In this document: one piece after another, positions 13,356-27,700 of the stretch | Layout: every line of letters begins with the position of its first letter | Numbering within the stretch: the first letter of the stretch is position 1 | Assembly (NCBI GenBank): GCA_900617975.1 | Contig: UZAE01012123.1 | Coordinates: forward strand, 1-60,358 | Source: Rodentolepis nana | Lineage: Eukaryota; Platyhelminthes; Cestoda; Cyclophyllidea; Hymenolepididae | Length of the DNA stretch: 60,358 bases | Reading direction: 5' to 3' | Program-made: the position numbers and the translations under genes | The notes under the pieces: generated by a model | Database searches by the model: none | What the model was told of the DNA's origin: nothing | What the model saw: the letters and a program-made list of their open reading frames with translations, nothing else

Positions 13356-16300
13356 TTATTTTGAAATACAATAAGAATGCAAATAACGTGATGTTTTCAA
13401 AATCCACGTACAGTATGGCCTCGATTCCAGGACAACTCTTAAAGGTCATTGATTTTCCCCATCAGCACTTTAGCACCAGACGTTCTCCACGTTGAACAGT
13501 TTTAGAAATCGTTTGTTTTGCACTAGATACTAACAATAATAATCGTGTTTACTTGTCACCTATCTGTTTGTGCTTAGCATTTCTTCCACAATCAAGACTT
13601 ACATTATTATATTTTAACTTTCATGAAGCTTTTCGTTTCATTCGTAAAAGTAAAATTAATTGTGTATTTCACTTTTATTGGTGTAATTTTTAGCTTAAAA
13701 ATTAAATTTTAACTCCTCGTAAATTCCAACGACGTTTAGAGAAAAAAATAGATACAAGCCCTGAAGTCACGCGCATATACATAATCACAAAGATATTATC
13801 TCTGGAGACATTCTAATCTCCCTTTCCTGCCTACCTATCCCTCGTAGTTTTTAAAAAATAACAATAAAATGTTCATTTTGTTAATTTAAATATATCCCTC
13901 CTACGTCACTCCTCGCCCCAATGTCTCGTGGGTAATTAAGTATTAGTGAATAACTCCTCATTAAAAACTGCATGAGCTTTTCAATCCCAATCAACATTAA
14001 TTAGAAGCAGGGAGAAAGCAATCATTTTCAAAATACCCCCCCCCCCTCCCACACTCCACACACACCCCACTTTCGACTAACTTGTCTACTCCTTAGTTAA
14101 CTTCCATCACATGTCAATTAAAGTTAATTCAATAATCAATTGAACACACACTACCTTGAATTCAATTACAAAAAAGGCAGGAATATTATTTGTAACAATT
14201 AGAACTTTAAAGGATTTGGCAGTAGGAAAACAGTGTTTCAATTAATCAAATGGTCCTCACGCTAGAATATAAATATCTATTATTGCTATGTGACATTTCA
14301 CTAGTATAGGATGACAGCGATAATTAATGATAAGTTTCTAGAAAGTGAAAGACAGTAATTACTCCCTTAATCCGCGTAATTAAGCCGTAATTATCCAGAA
14401 AAGTGGTTGATTTGTATCGCTGTAATTACTGACTGAAGTTATTTTGAGTTTACTGATTTCAACCACCTTCATAGTCTCTTATAAATATGAAAAATAAAAA
14501 TATCTATTTTTGACTACATATTATCGTGCATGCCGCAGTTTAGACCATATCGATTTTTTGGAGTTGATTTGTATTCCATTAGCACTCGCAAACGAATCTG
14601 GTTTTATCGATTTCTTGAAATAGGTTTATAAGTGAATTGCTATCTATCTATTTGGCAAATGTATTACTTTAATTTGTCCTTTATCTCGGTGCTGAATTTT
14701 AAGATGGAGGCAATTTTAGTTTTGGCAACCTGAAAGCACGTAGATGCCGTTGCTGGAAATCTCAAGACATAATAAATGAAACACTCATTATAAATTTCAT
14801 TGCCTAATAAACGTACAGATAAATAAAGGTCTGTATTGCAATCGAGTTGATATTTGCATAAAATACCCACACATATCATTGGAATATTGGCATTCCTAGA
14901 CTATGGAGAGTAAGTTTAAAGTTCATGTCTAATTACTTCAGAAGTTAAAGCCAATGATTTGATAGGTAAGTTCTTAGTTGCCTATTTAGGCTCACGGCAC
15001 CTAGTCATTATAAGGTGGTGAGAAATATTAATACAATTAATTCTCTCTGGAATTTTCCATTTTTCTTTAACTTCACTCGTTATAAATTATACGATAAAGT
15101 ATCTAATACTAATAATTCCCGGTGACCTCACTACTCAGAAAACATCTCCAACTGTCTGCAAATTCAATAATGTCAATTAAATTTTCCCTGTTTCCTGACT
15201 TCAATTTATTATTCTGCCATCAACTTGTAAACAGGCACTACAGTGTACAGCAATTTGGTGGGGCTTTAATAAAGCACATTTTGTTCATCTTTACAAGATT
15301 TTATTCGTGGTTATCAGAGCTGGTATTTAAGTCTGATATCTGCTATAAAAGTATTTCTTGCAAATTATTTGTAAATTATAATTGGCATTAATAATTGAAC
15401 TTCCAAATTGTTAATAGATAAAGAAATAACCATTTATAAAATGGGTATATAACTTTATTCTTATTAATTATTTACAGGACTAAATTTTGTAATTAATCAA
15501 ATGTTATGAAAATATACTATGATCTCTTTTTGAAGCGGGTTGAAGCAATTTCTTTCAAAACCGCATTGTCCGTTTCTTCTTACATTTTATCTTCGTCTAA
15601 TTTAACCTTAAGTTTATTATATACAATTATTTTTCATAAACAGGCATTCAACTTTCCAAATAGATTTATTCACCTCATTATTAATTTCCTGATAGGTCCA
15701 CTTCACAGAGGGCAGAGTCGATATACATGCGAGTTCATTGAACGGTTTAATGTATAGTACCTGAGTTACTCAATTGAAAAACCTGGTTACATAACCTATT
15801 AAGTGATTCGCCATTATTGATCAAGTATTTACTGGTAATGTGTGAAGTTGATATACATTTTTTGCTTAAAAAAATCAGAAAATCGTTTTCTCTGTCTAGA
15901 ATCAGCCTCTACTTACATTTAAATCGATTGGGCCTTTATTGTTCACCATGGGGAAGACCCTTAGCAGGTGGAAATAATGAAATGATTAATAAAATTTTAA
16001 TTCTCTTAAATTATTTATTTTATATGCTGCATTGAATGTCACCCCGTTTATCCTCACCTCTTTAAACTTTTCATCAAAATATTAATTGGAAAATTCTTTT
16101 CTCAACCTTTCTAAGCTATTAAATTGAAACAAATGCAAAAATAACTTAACTCAACTTAACAAAGAATATCACTTCCTCAGTTTATTTTTTAATACTGTGA
16201 TAACTTAACGTTTTGACTTAACTTTATATTTCCAAATTCTGACCTGCTTCTTCGCCACAGAAAATTGTGTAATCACTCATTTAAAAATTGAGAAGGAAGT

Positions 16301-16363
16301 TGAAAGTACCATTTAGTGAACCAACCCCCCCCCCCTTCGCCCATTTGAACATCCAGATTAATG
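13356..16363. other. Intergenic with a homeodomain-type site cluster
   Basis: No gene is supported. The stretch contains a pure C run at 14036-14046, another at 16325-16335, and the TAATTA cluster annotated separately. Frames of 70-90 codons at 14664-15757 have no recognisable composition or motif. Confidence 0.55.
14321..14428. promoter_or_regulatory. Candidate enhancer: TAATTA cluster
   Basis: TAATTA, the core bound by many homeodomains, occurs five times in 108 bp (14321, 14356, 14377, 14388, 14423). TTAATCC, a K50/Otx-type site, lies at 14367-14373. Chance would give well under one TAATTA in this span at the window's base composition, although local AT richness weakens the argument. Function is inferred. 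Confidence 0.3.
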
Positions 16364-16372
16364 TTAACCGGT

Positions 16373-16695
16373 TATTTATTTATTTCAAATGGCAGGCTAT
16401 TTTGATAATTATCATTAGCTCTTTAGCTGACTTCGGGCTGCACAGAGGTTAGGAACATTAGAGTCACAAATATCGAGAGTTGGAACAGAAGGGTGGTTCA
16501 CAGATGTAAAAGAGGCAGACACAAAGGCATAGAAAAGGTAAGACGAGTACTGTAGAAGTGGTCGAAAATGACATAGAAACAAATCATGGTAGTTTCAAGT
16601 CAGAAGTCAACCGTTGGTTTATAGACTTTTTTGTCGTATGAATGTGCGTTGTCCATGGTGCACCATGCGGGGGTAAGTCTATCGCACACCCGACT
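16373..16695 (-). repeat. SINE-like retroposon copy 6
   Basis: This is a full-length inverted copy. The flanks TTAACCGGT (16364-16372) and TTAACAGGT (16696-16704) match at 8 of 9 positions and are read as the target-site duplication. The E-box has decayed to CATGCG. The antisense donor motif GGTAAGT is retained. Confidence 0.85.
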
Positions 16696-16704
16696 TTAAC
16701 AGGT

Positions 16705-19700
16705 GAAAAATTGGGCTCTTCTAGATTAGTAAATAAGGTTAAAACTTTTTATGTCTCGACATGTTTACTTCATTTGTCTTTTCCTTCTGACCCCTTCTCA
16801 TGACATTTCGTGTGCGCCTCTTATTCCACTTTTACTACACACCTTTCCACTCTAAATTCTTCTGTGACCTTATTGCATAGTCATGTGCTTTATAAATTTG
16901 TAACTATCCACGTTCAACTTGCTAGGAAAATTTTCAATATCTCAATGATAATCAAAATTCCGGTTGCATTCGAGCGAAGTTGATTACAAAACTGTGGTCG
17001 GATCAATTTCAAATAGGACATTTATTATCATCATTCATTACTTGTCCGACTGCAAACTTCTAATATTCATCTAATTTTGACGTATTGAGAACTTTTCTTC
17101 TCCTTTAAATATCGGTGGTAGGAGGATATATCCTTGATTGAAAGGAAAAGCAATTGAGGTAGGTACGTAAGAGCGTGAATTACGAATGAAATTATGCTTT
17201 CTTAACAGAGGAGGAAGTTACGCAGGGAGGAGAGAGAGGTTGAACATAAGGAGGCTAGTAGAAGAGATGGAATGGTTACATTTGGGGGTGAGAAGTAATG
17301 GGAGGGTAGGGTGGAGAGTGGGAGAGGGGGGTAGATGGAGGAAGGGGGAGAGGGAGAGAGGGATAATTATCTTCAGAGTGCCATATGGAATGGGTGGGTG
17401 GCTTTCAATACTCGCTCTACGTGTGCGGATGGATGAATGGTTGCCATCTGTTCACTTCTCGCAATTCTCTCATAATTTGCGGCCCCACGTAATTATCTTC
17501 TTAATTAGCCATCCCTCTAGGAAGTTATTTTTACACTTTCACTCACATACACCTATGGGTACACCTATTCCTGCAATCTCATTATCTGCAATCTTAATTC
17601 AACGTAGATACACCAAATAACTGATTCTAAATTCATATAATGACCATTCACTTTCACTATTTGGTCAATTAATTCTTAAAACTTTAAAGTCAGTTGAAAA
17701 TATTTTTAGGAAATTGAATAAATTGTGACATAACGTGACAAAATGAAATGACCTAAGTTCAAAGAAATACTGTCCAATTTAAGCCTCTGAAATACCATGT
17801 AGGTGAAAAGAGAAGAACCTCTATATTCTTGTAACTATATTTTAAATTACTTTTAACTGTATTTATACAAACAAGTTGTCAATGTATTTTTAAATGCGCT
17901 TTACTTACTCGAACTCCATCGACCAATGAAATTCTTGTTGAGTATATTTGAATGTGGACTGACTAAAAATGAAATCTTTCTTAAATCGTAATGTTTCTCT
18001 TGAAAAGCTTCAGAATTAAATTAATTCTGAGCAAAATACTGTTAGTTATTCACAGTGGTTCTTCAATTTCCATAGCCTTACCATTTTCAATATTTTTGGT
18101 TATTTCCAACTTATCTCTCTATATATGTCATATAGTCACTTTTAACTTAAAAATCACAAATCTGACGCTATCTCTCTGTTGAATCAAGGACATCAAGTCA
18201 CGGTCTCTGTCCACTTTCTGCTTTAAGGTTTTGAAGGATTAGATCGTGGCAACTTTAGTCTAAAATTCTAATAAGCATCTGGAGGCTTGCTAGATCAAAA
18301 AGTTCTGCTCAGACTTCCAAAGAGAGACTTAGAATAGTTAATTCGGGATCCATCTAACTTCAATTTTCGGAGAATGTCAAACTCCGCGTGAATAACCAAC
18401 ACACTTTTCGTACTGCAATAAGAAATTTGCAAGGTGTACATCTTGCAGTCAGAATCAGAGTCTTGAGATGATCTCTAAGTTAATGGACTTGCACTATTAC
18501 ACCAGGGCTAAAAATGTGTGGTAGAATTTAAATCGTCCAAGTTGACTCAGTGACTGATAATAGCAGTTGCGCAAACACAGACGGGGGACTAATGGAGACT
18601 CGAACTAGTTAGGAAAAGGATGATGTAATGTTTAAGTTAAATTAGTGCCATGATAAGCACTTTTCGCCACATATATTTCCGTAATGATCAACTTAACTTT
18701 GCTTCATCATGAACATCAATTTCGAATAACCTGCTATCGCCGCATTAGGAATGCTCTTTAGATAATGGTAGTCATGGAATAGTTGTCAAAAAGTTGCTTT
18801 ACTTCCAATTTTGAGCACAAGTTATTCGATGACTTTCAATTGTATTATCGATTGTAATGAATGCATGCATTTCAGCAAACAGAAATCTTTATTTTTTCAC
18901 CTTGATAAAGAGCCTTCAATTCGAAAAGATTTTAAGACTTCTTTGCGAATTTAATTTTCCCTTTTAGGCAAAATCGTCGTCACTTAGTTACACCTTCAAT
19001 GATTAATTTAATGATTTTTAAAGGCGATTTCAAGTATTTTGTGCCTTTTTTATTTGGATTTTATTAATTTAATAATGAAAGCAAAATTTAAGACAACTAG
19101 AGTGTCGAATTCCCCTAAAATAAAAGTGTATGCTTCGTGTGTGTGTGTGTTGAGTCTCCACTCAGACAGTAATAATATCAACAGAAAATGTTAAATAATT
19201 ATATTTTTAATTAAATAATTGGTGTCAAAAAATGGTAATTACTATTCTCATTATAATTTTTTATAAACACTGAAACGGTCCTACTAAGCTGAACTTTCCT
19301 ATTTTGACAAAATTGCTATATTGATAGTTGAAAGCATGACTCATCATCTATAAAACCGTGGTTACCATTTCTGATCTAAATGCAGGATAAATTAACTTGA
19401 AATAAATATATTTTCTAAACCTAACCATTTCTCCCATATGTAGGTCAAATATAAGTCAAGTTCTAATGAGTTCAAAGCATTTCTCCGCATGAGCAAGCAG
19501 AAATATAAACCTTCATTGAAAAGATTACCCTTGTTATTGCATTACGATGAGTTAAAAAAATAAGAATTTGGGTTGGGGTCTGAGGGTATTTGGTAGAATA
19601 ATCTACAATATTAGTAATGATAAGAAACATTTCTACAACTCGCAAGTGTTTATTAAAGTAATAGCAGGGTTCATCAATACTATTGAATTGATCGAAAGGT

Positions 19701-21582
19701 ATATGATAGCAGCTGACTTAAGGCTAATCAGAACATTGTGGGAAGAGTCATCCTGTGAATGCGTTCATGTAGAACCATTTCGTGTGAATAGTTAGCTCAA
19801 CGGATTCATCTGTGAAGCTCTGCTCCACTGAAAGGGATTTCGCAATTGAACTGCAATGACAATTTTTACTCTCACTTGAATAATAAAACTATAAATTCAC
19901 TAGGCATTAATGAGAATCAGCGAAAAAAATGCACAAAGTCTTGGACAAGCGAGTCTTTAGTTTGACCGATATGTCTGGGTCAAACCAGCCGATCGTCAAA
20001 AGGGAAGTAGGGTTCAGACAATAAATTATATGCAGCATTTGGACGAAAAGGAGGCTGTATCTAGCAAAAACAAGTGTAATGATCAATTTGAGCTTCCAGT
20101 AACTTGTTACGAGTTGATTTTATGACCTACGAATGAAAAGATTGCTCGCGAATTTCTCACGGTTTACATATATCTGAGTTCCTTTAAGGTTTCAATTGAG
20201 GATGAATCATGGCCTATGACAGTTTTTGTTCATTTCAGCTGGACACCAGAGAAGTAAATCACATTCTATTCTTTATTATTTATCCATCATGATCGCCAAA
20301 TGTTATAACATGCGTTCAATAAAAATATAAAATCAAATCTAATTATTATCTTATAATGGGGAAATTTTTCACGCGGTGCTACGTATTTATCCTCCTAATA
20401 CGCCTCCATTTACTTGCGTAAATAGTGATTTGTCATTAAACCCCAGGGAATAGATCCACTACAAACTTGGTGCTTATTTGTATTTGCAAAATTTTAGTTA
20501 CAATTGTTATTGCTACTCGTTACGAATGTAACATGACACAATTTTGTGTATAAGTACAAAAAACACCTAACTGCGCTTGATTAATTAAAACCTTCCGCGC
20601 CTAGAATGAATGATTGTCTCATTAATCCATCAAATTTGACTATCACAGCTGTACCCTTCTAAAACTGCGGCCTCTTGAATATCGGGAAAAAAAGAAAAAT
20701 AATTTTATCGACTCAAGATTGGCCAGATTGTCTGTCTGAAATACCAATTCAGCCTCCAGGTAGTGAACCATGTAAGCTAAACTGTTGATTCTGAAATTCG
20801 ATCCCCCAAAACCAAACGGAGCAAAGATTCTTTATTACTTTGGTGTTATTCTCAACACAGCCGATTTATAAGCCGATTTCATTTACCTCGCACAAGTGAA
20901 TGCTGTACCTGTAATAATAAAAAGACTTTATGAATAAGGCTTTATGACTCACATAGATTGCTCTAATTTAACTTACCCCCCCCCCTCCCACCTCAAATGA
21001 GCAACGCTGCGCCCAAAGTATTGATAATGTAAAATCTATGGCACGAAGAGTTATTCTGGAGAGTCCCAGTAATTTTGGATTCAAATAGGATCGTCCTATC
21101 ACATCCGAGGTTGGTCGATACACCACCCGTGATGGGTTTGTATACACTTAAAAATCATAATCCAATTTGTTAAAAAGACAGTTTAATCTGACACCTTACT
21201 TGTGTTTTCACATATATATTAATTGTCAGGTGACACTGTCAACTAGTGCAAATGTAGTTAGGATGATTCTCTAAATTTTGCATTCGACGCAATTTTTAAT
21301 TATTGAATTACACATTTATGCACACAATGTAACTGAATACAAGATAAGTGTATTTGGGAAAGCGAAATTAAATTTCGGAAACTTATTTGCGCATTTTAAC
21401 GCGTTTGAACATAGTTTTTGCAAATTGTCATATAATATTAAATTAAGGGAAATTATTACTAAAATATGAACGTCATTTTGAAAAGTTGAGACTATATTTG
21501 GAATTTTGGAAATTATTGAAAGTAGTTCAAATGCGCAAAATAAATGAACTCAATATATTGAATTAAAATTAATAAGTCATTA
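16705..21582. other. Intergenic, no gene seen
   Basis: The stretch includes a purine/G-rich tract at about 17207-17362 with several GGG runs that could form quadruplexes. It also has a GT run near 19137-19150 and a C run at 20976-20985. The 144-codon frame over the G-rich tract is treated as chance. Confidence 0.55.
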
Positions 21583-21595
21583 GAATTCCTAATGT

Positions 21596-21764
21596 TTTTT
21601 TTCAAATGGCAGAGAGATGAGTACTGTGAAAGTGGTGGGAAATGACATACAGTGGGGTGATGGTAGTTTGAAGTCAGAAGTCAACTGCCGGTTAATAGAC
21701 TTTTGCCGTATGAGTATACGTTGCCCTGGGTGCACCACGTGGAGGTAAGTCTATCGCACACACC
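21596..21764 (-). repeat. SINE-like retroposon copy 7, internally deleted
   Basis: The tail-side TTCAAATGGCAG joins directly to AGATGAGTACTG, so roughly 150 bp of the body are missing. The 5' head is complete, with intact CACGTG and GGAGGTAAGT on the antisense side. The flanks GAATTCCTAATGT (21583-21595) and GAATTCCTCATGT (21765-21777) match at 12 of 13, a clear target-site duplication. The deletion therefore probably occurred in or before the inserted copy. Confidence 0.88.
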
Positions 21765-21777
21765 GAATTCCTCATGT

Positions 21778-24700
21778 GTGTGACGATGAAAGCATTGCTG
21801 CAATGCAAAAATTAGCAAAATGAAGTCATATTCAAAAAAAATTGTCGAATTTTTTTTATACTCCAATTCTCCTCCCTTGAAATCAGGTGGGCTTTCTAAT
21901 CCATTTGAAGCAGCAAAATAAATTCAGTTGGAGCGAACTTTGAGCATTCTAAGAAATCCTAGGCATAAGTAACGGATATTCCGCCCAGTAATGCAATTGA
22001 CAACATTTTAATTCACAAACCATTGAATAAGTATTACATAACTCGAAATCTCAAAACAATAAAGTATGGCAGGAACTTAATCAGCGCTATTGTTCCGCCA
22101 TTTATCTGAAATCAACTCATAAGCTTTTTCGGTTGATATCTCACAATTAGCTTTGTAAATTTATTTAACCTCTAATGAAATTAGCATAGTCAAATGTCCT
22201 AACACGTTTTCTATTAGCCCTTTCTGGGTGCAGTTTCGATAAATCTGACTGACACGTAGGAACACATCTCTGTGAGGATAAGTGAAAGATCTGTTGCTTA
22301 AAGTTGCACTCACAGTTTTTGTTTAACTTCTTTCAATTCACTCAGTTCCGTTTCAGTCATGAGCATATGCGATTTAAAGATCAGTCTAGTAGAAGGTGAA
22401 CGTGTTAAATGCGTGAAATATCAATCGATTTCTAGTCAAATTTCTAATCTCAAAGAAGAACACCAACTACCAATCACAGATGGAGTCAATATGCTGTTTC
22501 ATTAATTAGACAGAAAATTTCATATTTGAACTCTCGTCATTAAAGATAAATTGTGGAACATTTTTTTAATCAAACGGGAAATAATTAATACATTCTTCCA
22601 TTCATTAGACTAAATACGTTGGTAATGGGGGGGGGGTGTAGGTTCCGGTTACTTCAATATATTTTTCGATTTATTTCAACAATTTTTTTCACAAATTCCA
22701 TTTGTCATTATATTTGCTCTATAAATTAATTAAATTGCAACCCTCAACGGTTAGTGAAAAATAACTATTAATTGTTATTTAATGTGACTTACCATTTATA
22801 AAAACATGCAATGTTAATATTAAATCTTCTTTGCACGATATGCCTCATTGAGTGTGAAATTCAATTATATAAATGAAATTTTTCCAACGCTGCATACAAC
22901 TTGCGGGTACCTAAAGTTCAATCACATTGCAATTTAAAGTGTTAGTCTTTACTGTTTACGTATCATGGTTATCTCAAAATACCTCCCTTTGAAAGAATTT
23001 TCCAGAGCAGCCATCTTTGATTCATAGGCAACTTTAAATGGGGGCCAAGATTTGTAAATTAGCTCATTGTTTAATCAATTTATTTCTCTTCATATTTCCA
23101 GTAAGTTTAACAACAAAATATGCCCTTTAGCATGCCTAACGATCTTTCATGACCTTCTCACTCTGTGCCCATGAGAGCATTTATTGAGTTAGGAAAGGAG
23201 AGATCAATGAAAAGCTATAGTAGAAATGGGAGGTATGTCATTGTTATATTTCCTTTTTAGATGAACAACCGATAAAAGTCGACACTTGATAACATGGATA
23301 GTGAAGGCGTAAAGTTAAGCCCATACGTCCTACACTCGCAGTAAATGAACTTATGATCGATAAATAATCGTATTTCAGGCGTTGCTGCAAATTTTAGGCA
23401 AGTATATGGGAAAAGATGTATCTTGATCGTAGTTTCAATAGGTGAATATGAAGAGGGTTTCAAACTTGATTGATAGGTGAATAAAAGCGGTAGTGTTGGC
23501 CATCGAATGGAGCTGACATCAGTCGGAGTTGAAGATACGGTTCAAAACTCTATGAGATCGGTTTATGGGAGTACTTGTAGGGTAGCTATTTCTAATGTCA
23601 CTGCGAAAGTTTAGATGTCCCACAGATGTATACAAAGTCAACTATGAGTGATTCAACAATATCTTTTCAACGTCTTTAGATGTTTGCTGGATATCTTGAT
23701 ACAGGCATCTCGTCATGCACCCTAACTCAAATTTAGATAAATTTTGGTTCTGCACAAAAAATTCGAACTTACAACTGATAACTTGCGACGGGTTAACTAC
23801 GCAAAGTTTAAGTAGCATATAATACCTCTAAGATTCAGACTTAGTCATTTCTGAATTAAAAATTGAAATTAAATTAATCCCTTTTTATAAAATAATAACT
23901 TAAAGTGGACAAACTGTAATGAAGATGATTAATCATTTTCAAATTATGAAAAATTCCAATACGATCATTTTCTTTAACTGTCGCAGCTAGCTATTTATAG
24001 CGCACCAAATTTATTCACTAACGCCTTCCAACGAATAAATAATTAATTTCAAATCTTAATTTCAAGTAATTATTTATATATTTAATTTTCAATTATTCCT
24101 AATTCGACTTAGCGCTTCAGACCATCTCGATCAACTTTTGGCGTTAATGATATTCAGGAGTTAATTATTTTTTGACATTTGGCATTGACTCATTTTCTCT
24201 CACAAATCTTGTGAACGGATAAATACCACTGACAAAACAGGAGTGAATGTGTAATATTGATAATCAATATAATTTTATTTCTTAGTAAATCGCTCAACAC
24301 TGTAAGGGCATCACTAATCTAAGCAAAAGGCATTGTATAAGCACCCTCCGCAGTTCTAAACTGTTTATTTGACTCATTTATTTTTATACCAAAAAATAAT
24401 CAATAAATTGTGCACAGTTTAATTTTCTTCATTAAGAAATTTAACAAACATGATTCACCCACGCGAATGATATATATAGATATATATATTAAGTGTTGCT
24501 AGCAAGTACATTAAAATTAATTTGCTAATTCACTGATATATCTGTTAGTAAAAATGACCCAATCGGAAGCAGCCTATCATGCCACATTAAATTTCTTACA
24601 CTTTTAGCAAAATTCACAGAGTCAAGGTTCATTGATATTAAGTTAATGCAATGCATGTGAATAAATCTAAGATGCGTAATTGAAAATGAATGGTGATTAA

Positions 24701-27700
24701 ACTAAAGTACTATAATGCATGTGTTGCTCTGCGATTCGTCATGATTAGTGTAAAAATCACCAAGTAAATTTGAAGGTGGCGTTTTCTTCGGAGATTGTGG
24801 CCAATATGAGTTTCTTTGAAACCCTCTGACCAGTAGATCCAAATTCCTTCCTCTGAGCGCGACCTTGGGTTCCTCAATTTTGTGACTAACAATTCAGCGC
24901 CACTGTGGATTGTGTGCTCGAAGCAACCACCTCCTAGTTCAGATCACAAAGTTTGGATGAAAATTAAACAAACTTCACTTTTTACCTCTTCTAAATTATA
25001 TGGAAATGCACAATCCCCTCTCTTAAAATGAAATATTTCACTCATTGCTATGTATCGGTATACTCCTGGGTTAACATATTGACAATTCTTATTGCCACTG
25101 TTAGATGTAATGAATTAGGCAATATGTGGCAGAAAGAAGGATCGTCATCTCAAGTAATTTTGCTTGAAGCCCACGTTTTAGGCAAATCATTATTTTATTG
25201 ATTTCTCAAGTCTGTTGTCATTTGTGGAGACCTAATAGAGCTTGGTACAATTTCGCACTCACACACACACACACTAATTCAAAACAATTTTGCCACCTGC
25301 GATGCAACTAAAAGTAAATAACAGAAAAAAAATTAAATAACTGACAGACGAAATGGACTGCAAAGGATTATAAAAGTAACATCAAGTTAGCAAAAGTTTA
25401 ACCAAAGTTGTTTTTGGGATTTTTTCGAAAATGATGTGCACAATACTCTCCAACTGCATAGCTAGGTTCCCCCCCATTTGACTTTCTTTATTCGACCTTG
25501 GATTGAATCAAACACGCTTCTTTTCAATTTCCATGCTTATTGGCTGTTTTTTTTAATGAAGACTTGTCAAACATGTCACCACTTATCATACCCCCTTCTA
25601 ATAAATTGTTTGGCAAAATATTCTTACTTGGTATTCATTACATAACAGTTATAGCTAATCCTTTTAAGATAGTAAACCTATATAAGCTGCATTCATAATA
25701 AAAATAATTTGGATTTAAAGGCCTCTAATCATGGGGAGTGAGCCGATTATAGGTAGAGCATGAGTCCGCTTCAACTGAATTCATCAACTTTGCCGCATTT
25801 TTTTACTTTTGCTTGAAGCTCAGATCAAGGTACCTAGAGACCTTAGCAATAGGCTATACTCGTTGTGATCGAACCGGCTTCTCAATTTATTTTCTCTCCA
25901 ATAACTATGTCCTTATTAATAGTTAAATTATCTCATTAAGGCAGAATATCTTTGCCCCGGTTTGCAAATATGATAAAAGTTTCTAGCCAATATGGACATT
26001 TTAAAATTTTGAAAAACAGTGTAAAAATAGGAGTTTATTTCATTTAGGTAATTTGTGATTTTAGTGCATATCGTAGAGGTTTATTTAGAATCATGAGAAA
26101 TGTTTTGTTAATTAAGGTAATTATTTGTACATAACATCACTTTGATCAAAGAAAATGTGATATTTTTAGTAATTTTATTTTTTTTAAATATTATAATTAT
26201 TACCAGCATGTAAGATATAATTACGTATTTGAAGGGCAGATATAATTTTACAATTGAAAACATTAAATTGAGATTTAAATAAAAATAGCCACATTTAAAA
26301 GGTTTACCGTTCCTTATGATCATCTGAGTACTCATGTTGTGTGACTATTCGTTCCATTATTTTTTAAAAACATTTTTTATGCTAAGCAACCAGTTCACTG
26401 GAAAATTCAAGACCTTTAATGTTAACTATTAGTCATTGAAGTCGAGACTTTTCTACATTCAAGGAAGAACTGATTAGGAAAAGTTATGACTGAAACATTA
26501 TGCCAACACAACGTTCCTTAATTATGTAGGTGCGTATTCAGCTGCCAGCAAATTTTCAAAAAAAATGCCAAACAAAATTCATTGACCACTGTTCATGTCT
26601 ACAATGTCCGAGATCGTGAATTCGATGGCTGTCGACGTACACTCAGTCAGTGGAGTGTCTAAGTCAACTGGTTAAATCTAGGGAGAATAGAATGTAGCAG
26701 AATTCGAGTCCTCTGTTGGTCCTTCCTCTACCCAAAATGGGCATTCTCTATTCCTAAAACTGCTTTTCGAATTGCACTTTAATGTCAGTTTTCTTTCAAA
26801 TACCACTGGACTGATCGTGAAAACTAATCTCAAAGCGAAAGTAGCTTCTGAAGGTTCCTGACGATGTGCAGGACAAGGAGGTTCAAGACCCAACTCCAAG
26901 AGGCAAAATCTTTCCCCGTTGATAAATACAAAATTGAAAATCCTGCAATTTTTGACTGAAAGATATTGGATATGGTTAATATTGAACAATCTTCTCATCA
27001 AATTAATTTAATATTAACTGAAATATGATTTCGTCGCTTGAAATAAGTTGATGGCATTTAAGATCGATAGACTAGACTAGCGCTCCTGATACATGTAGCA
27101 GTTTTTTAAGTAATGAGTCTGTGTAAGAAGATGAGACTGCTTCACTAAGTGGTACCAATGTATCCGTTTGCACTCTTCACGAGACAAGCTCATCGAAATA
27201 CTCCTAGAAAACCGAGATCAAAGGACAAGGCGTCGAATACCCAACTCCATATTTAAGGCTGAGTTGAAAGGCGAAGAAATCATATTTAAATCAAATCAAC
27301 TTGTTGTATAACACTCACCTACTTGAAAACAAAATTGAGGAAACACGACATCAATACAAAATCCATTCATAAAAATGTTAATGCTTTCTTTTAATAGAAT
27401 ATTTATTTAATAAGCACTCCTCTGTTTCAACTTACACAACTCCTATTTTAAAAATTCGTTTATTGGATTACTTAAATAATTCTCACTCCTTTATTTATTT
27501 ATGATGAATTCTCTAGCCATTTCCGCTTATTTCCTTCCTCAGAGACCCTTGAGAGGTGGTATCATCCGACATAATCTTATGGTCTTGGTAGGACTTTAAC
27601 ATTTTTGTCAAATCGTTTCATTAATTTTGTTATCATACTACTCCCAGTTTATTCAGCAGCGTACACACATACATACACACGCACAAACCAGAATTCTAAA

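Noticed and set aside
17186..17620. 144-codon plus-strand frame
   Set aside because: It lies over a G/purine-rich tract that lacks stop codons by composition. It shows Gly/Arg/Glu low complexity and no motif or splice context.
25740..25800. A-box-like string GGTAGAGCATGAG
   Set aside because: There is no matching B box within tRNA distance and no cloverleaf.
26678..27001. 107-codon minus-strand frame with protein-like composition
   Set aside because: There is no recognisable domain, no splice sites or second exon, and no promoter. It could be part of an old repeat, but I cannot support a gene.
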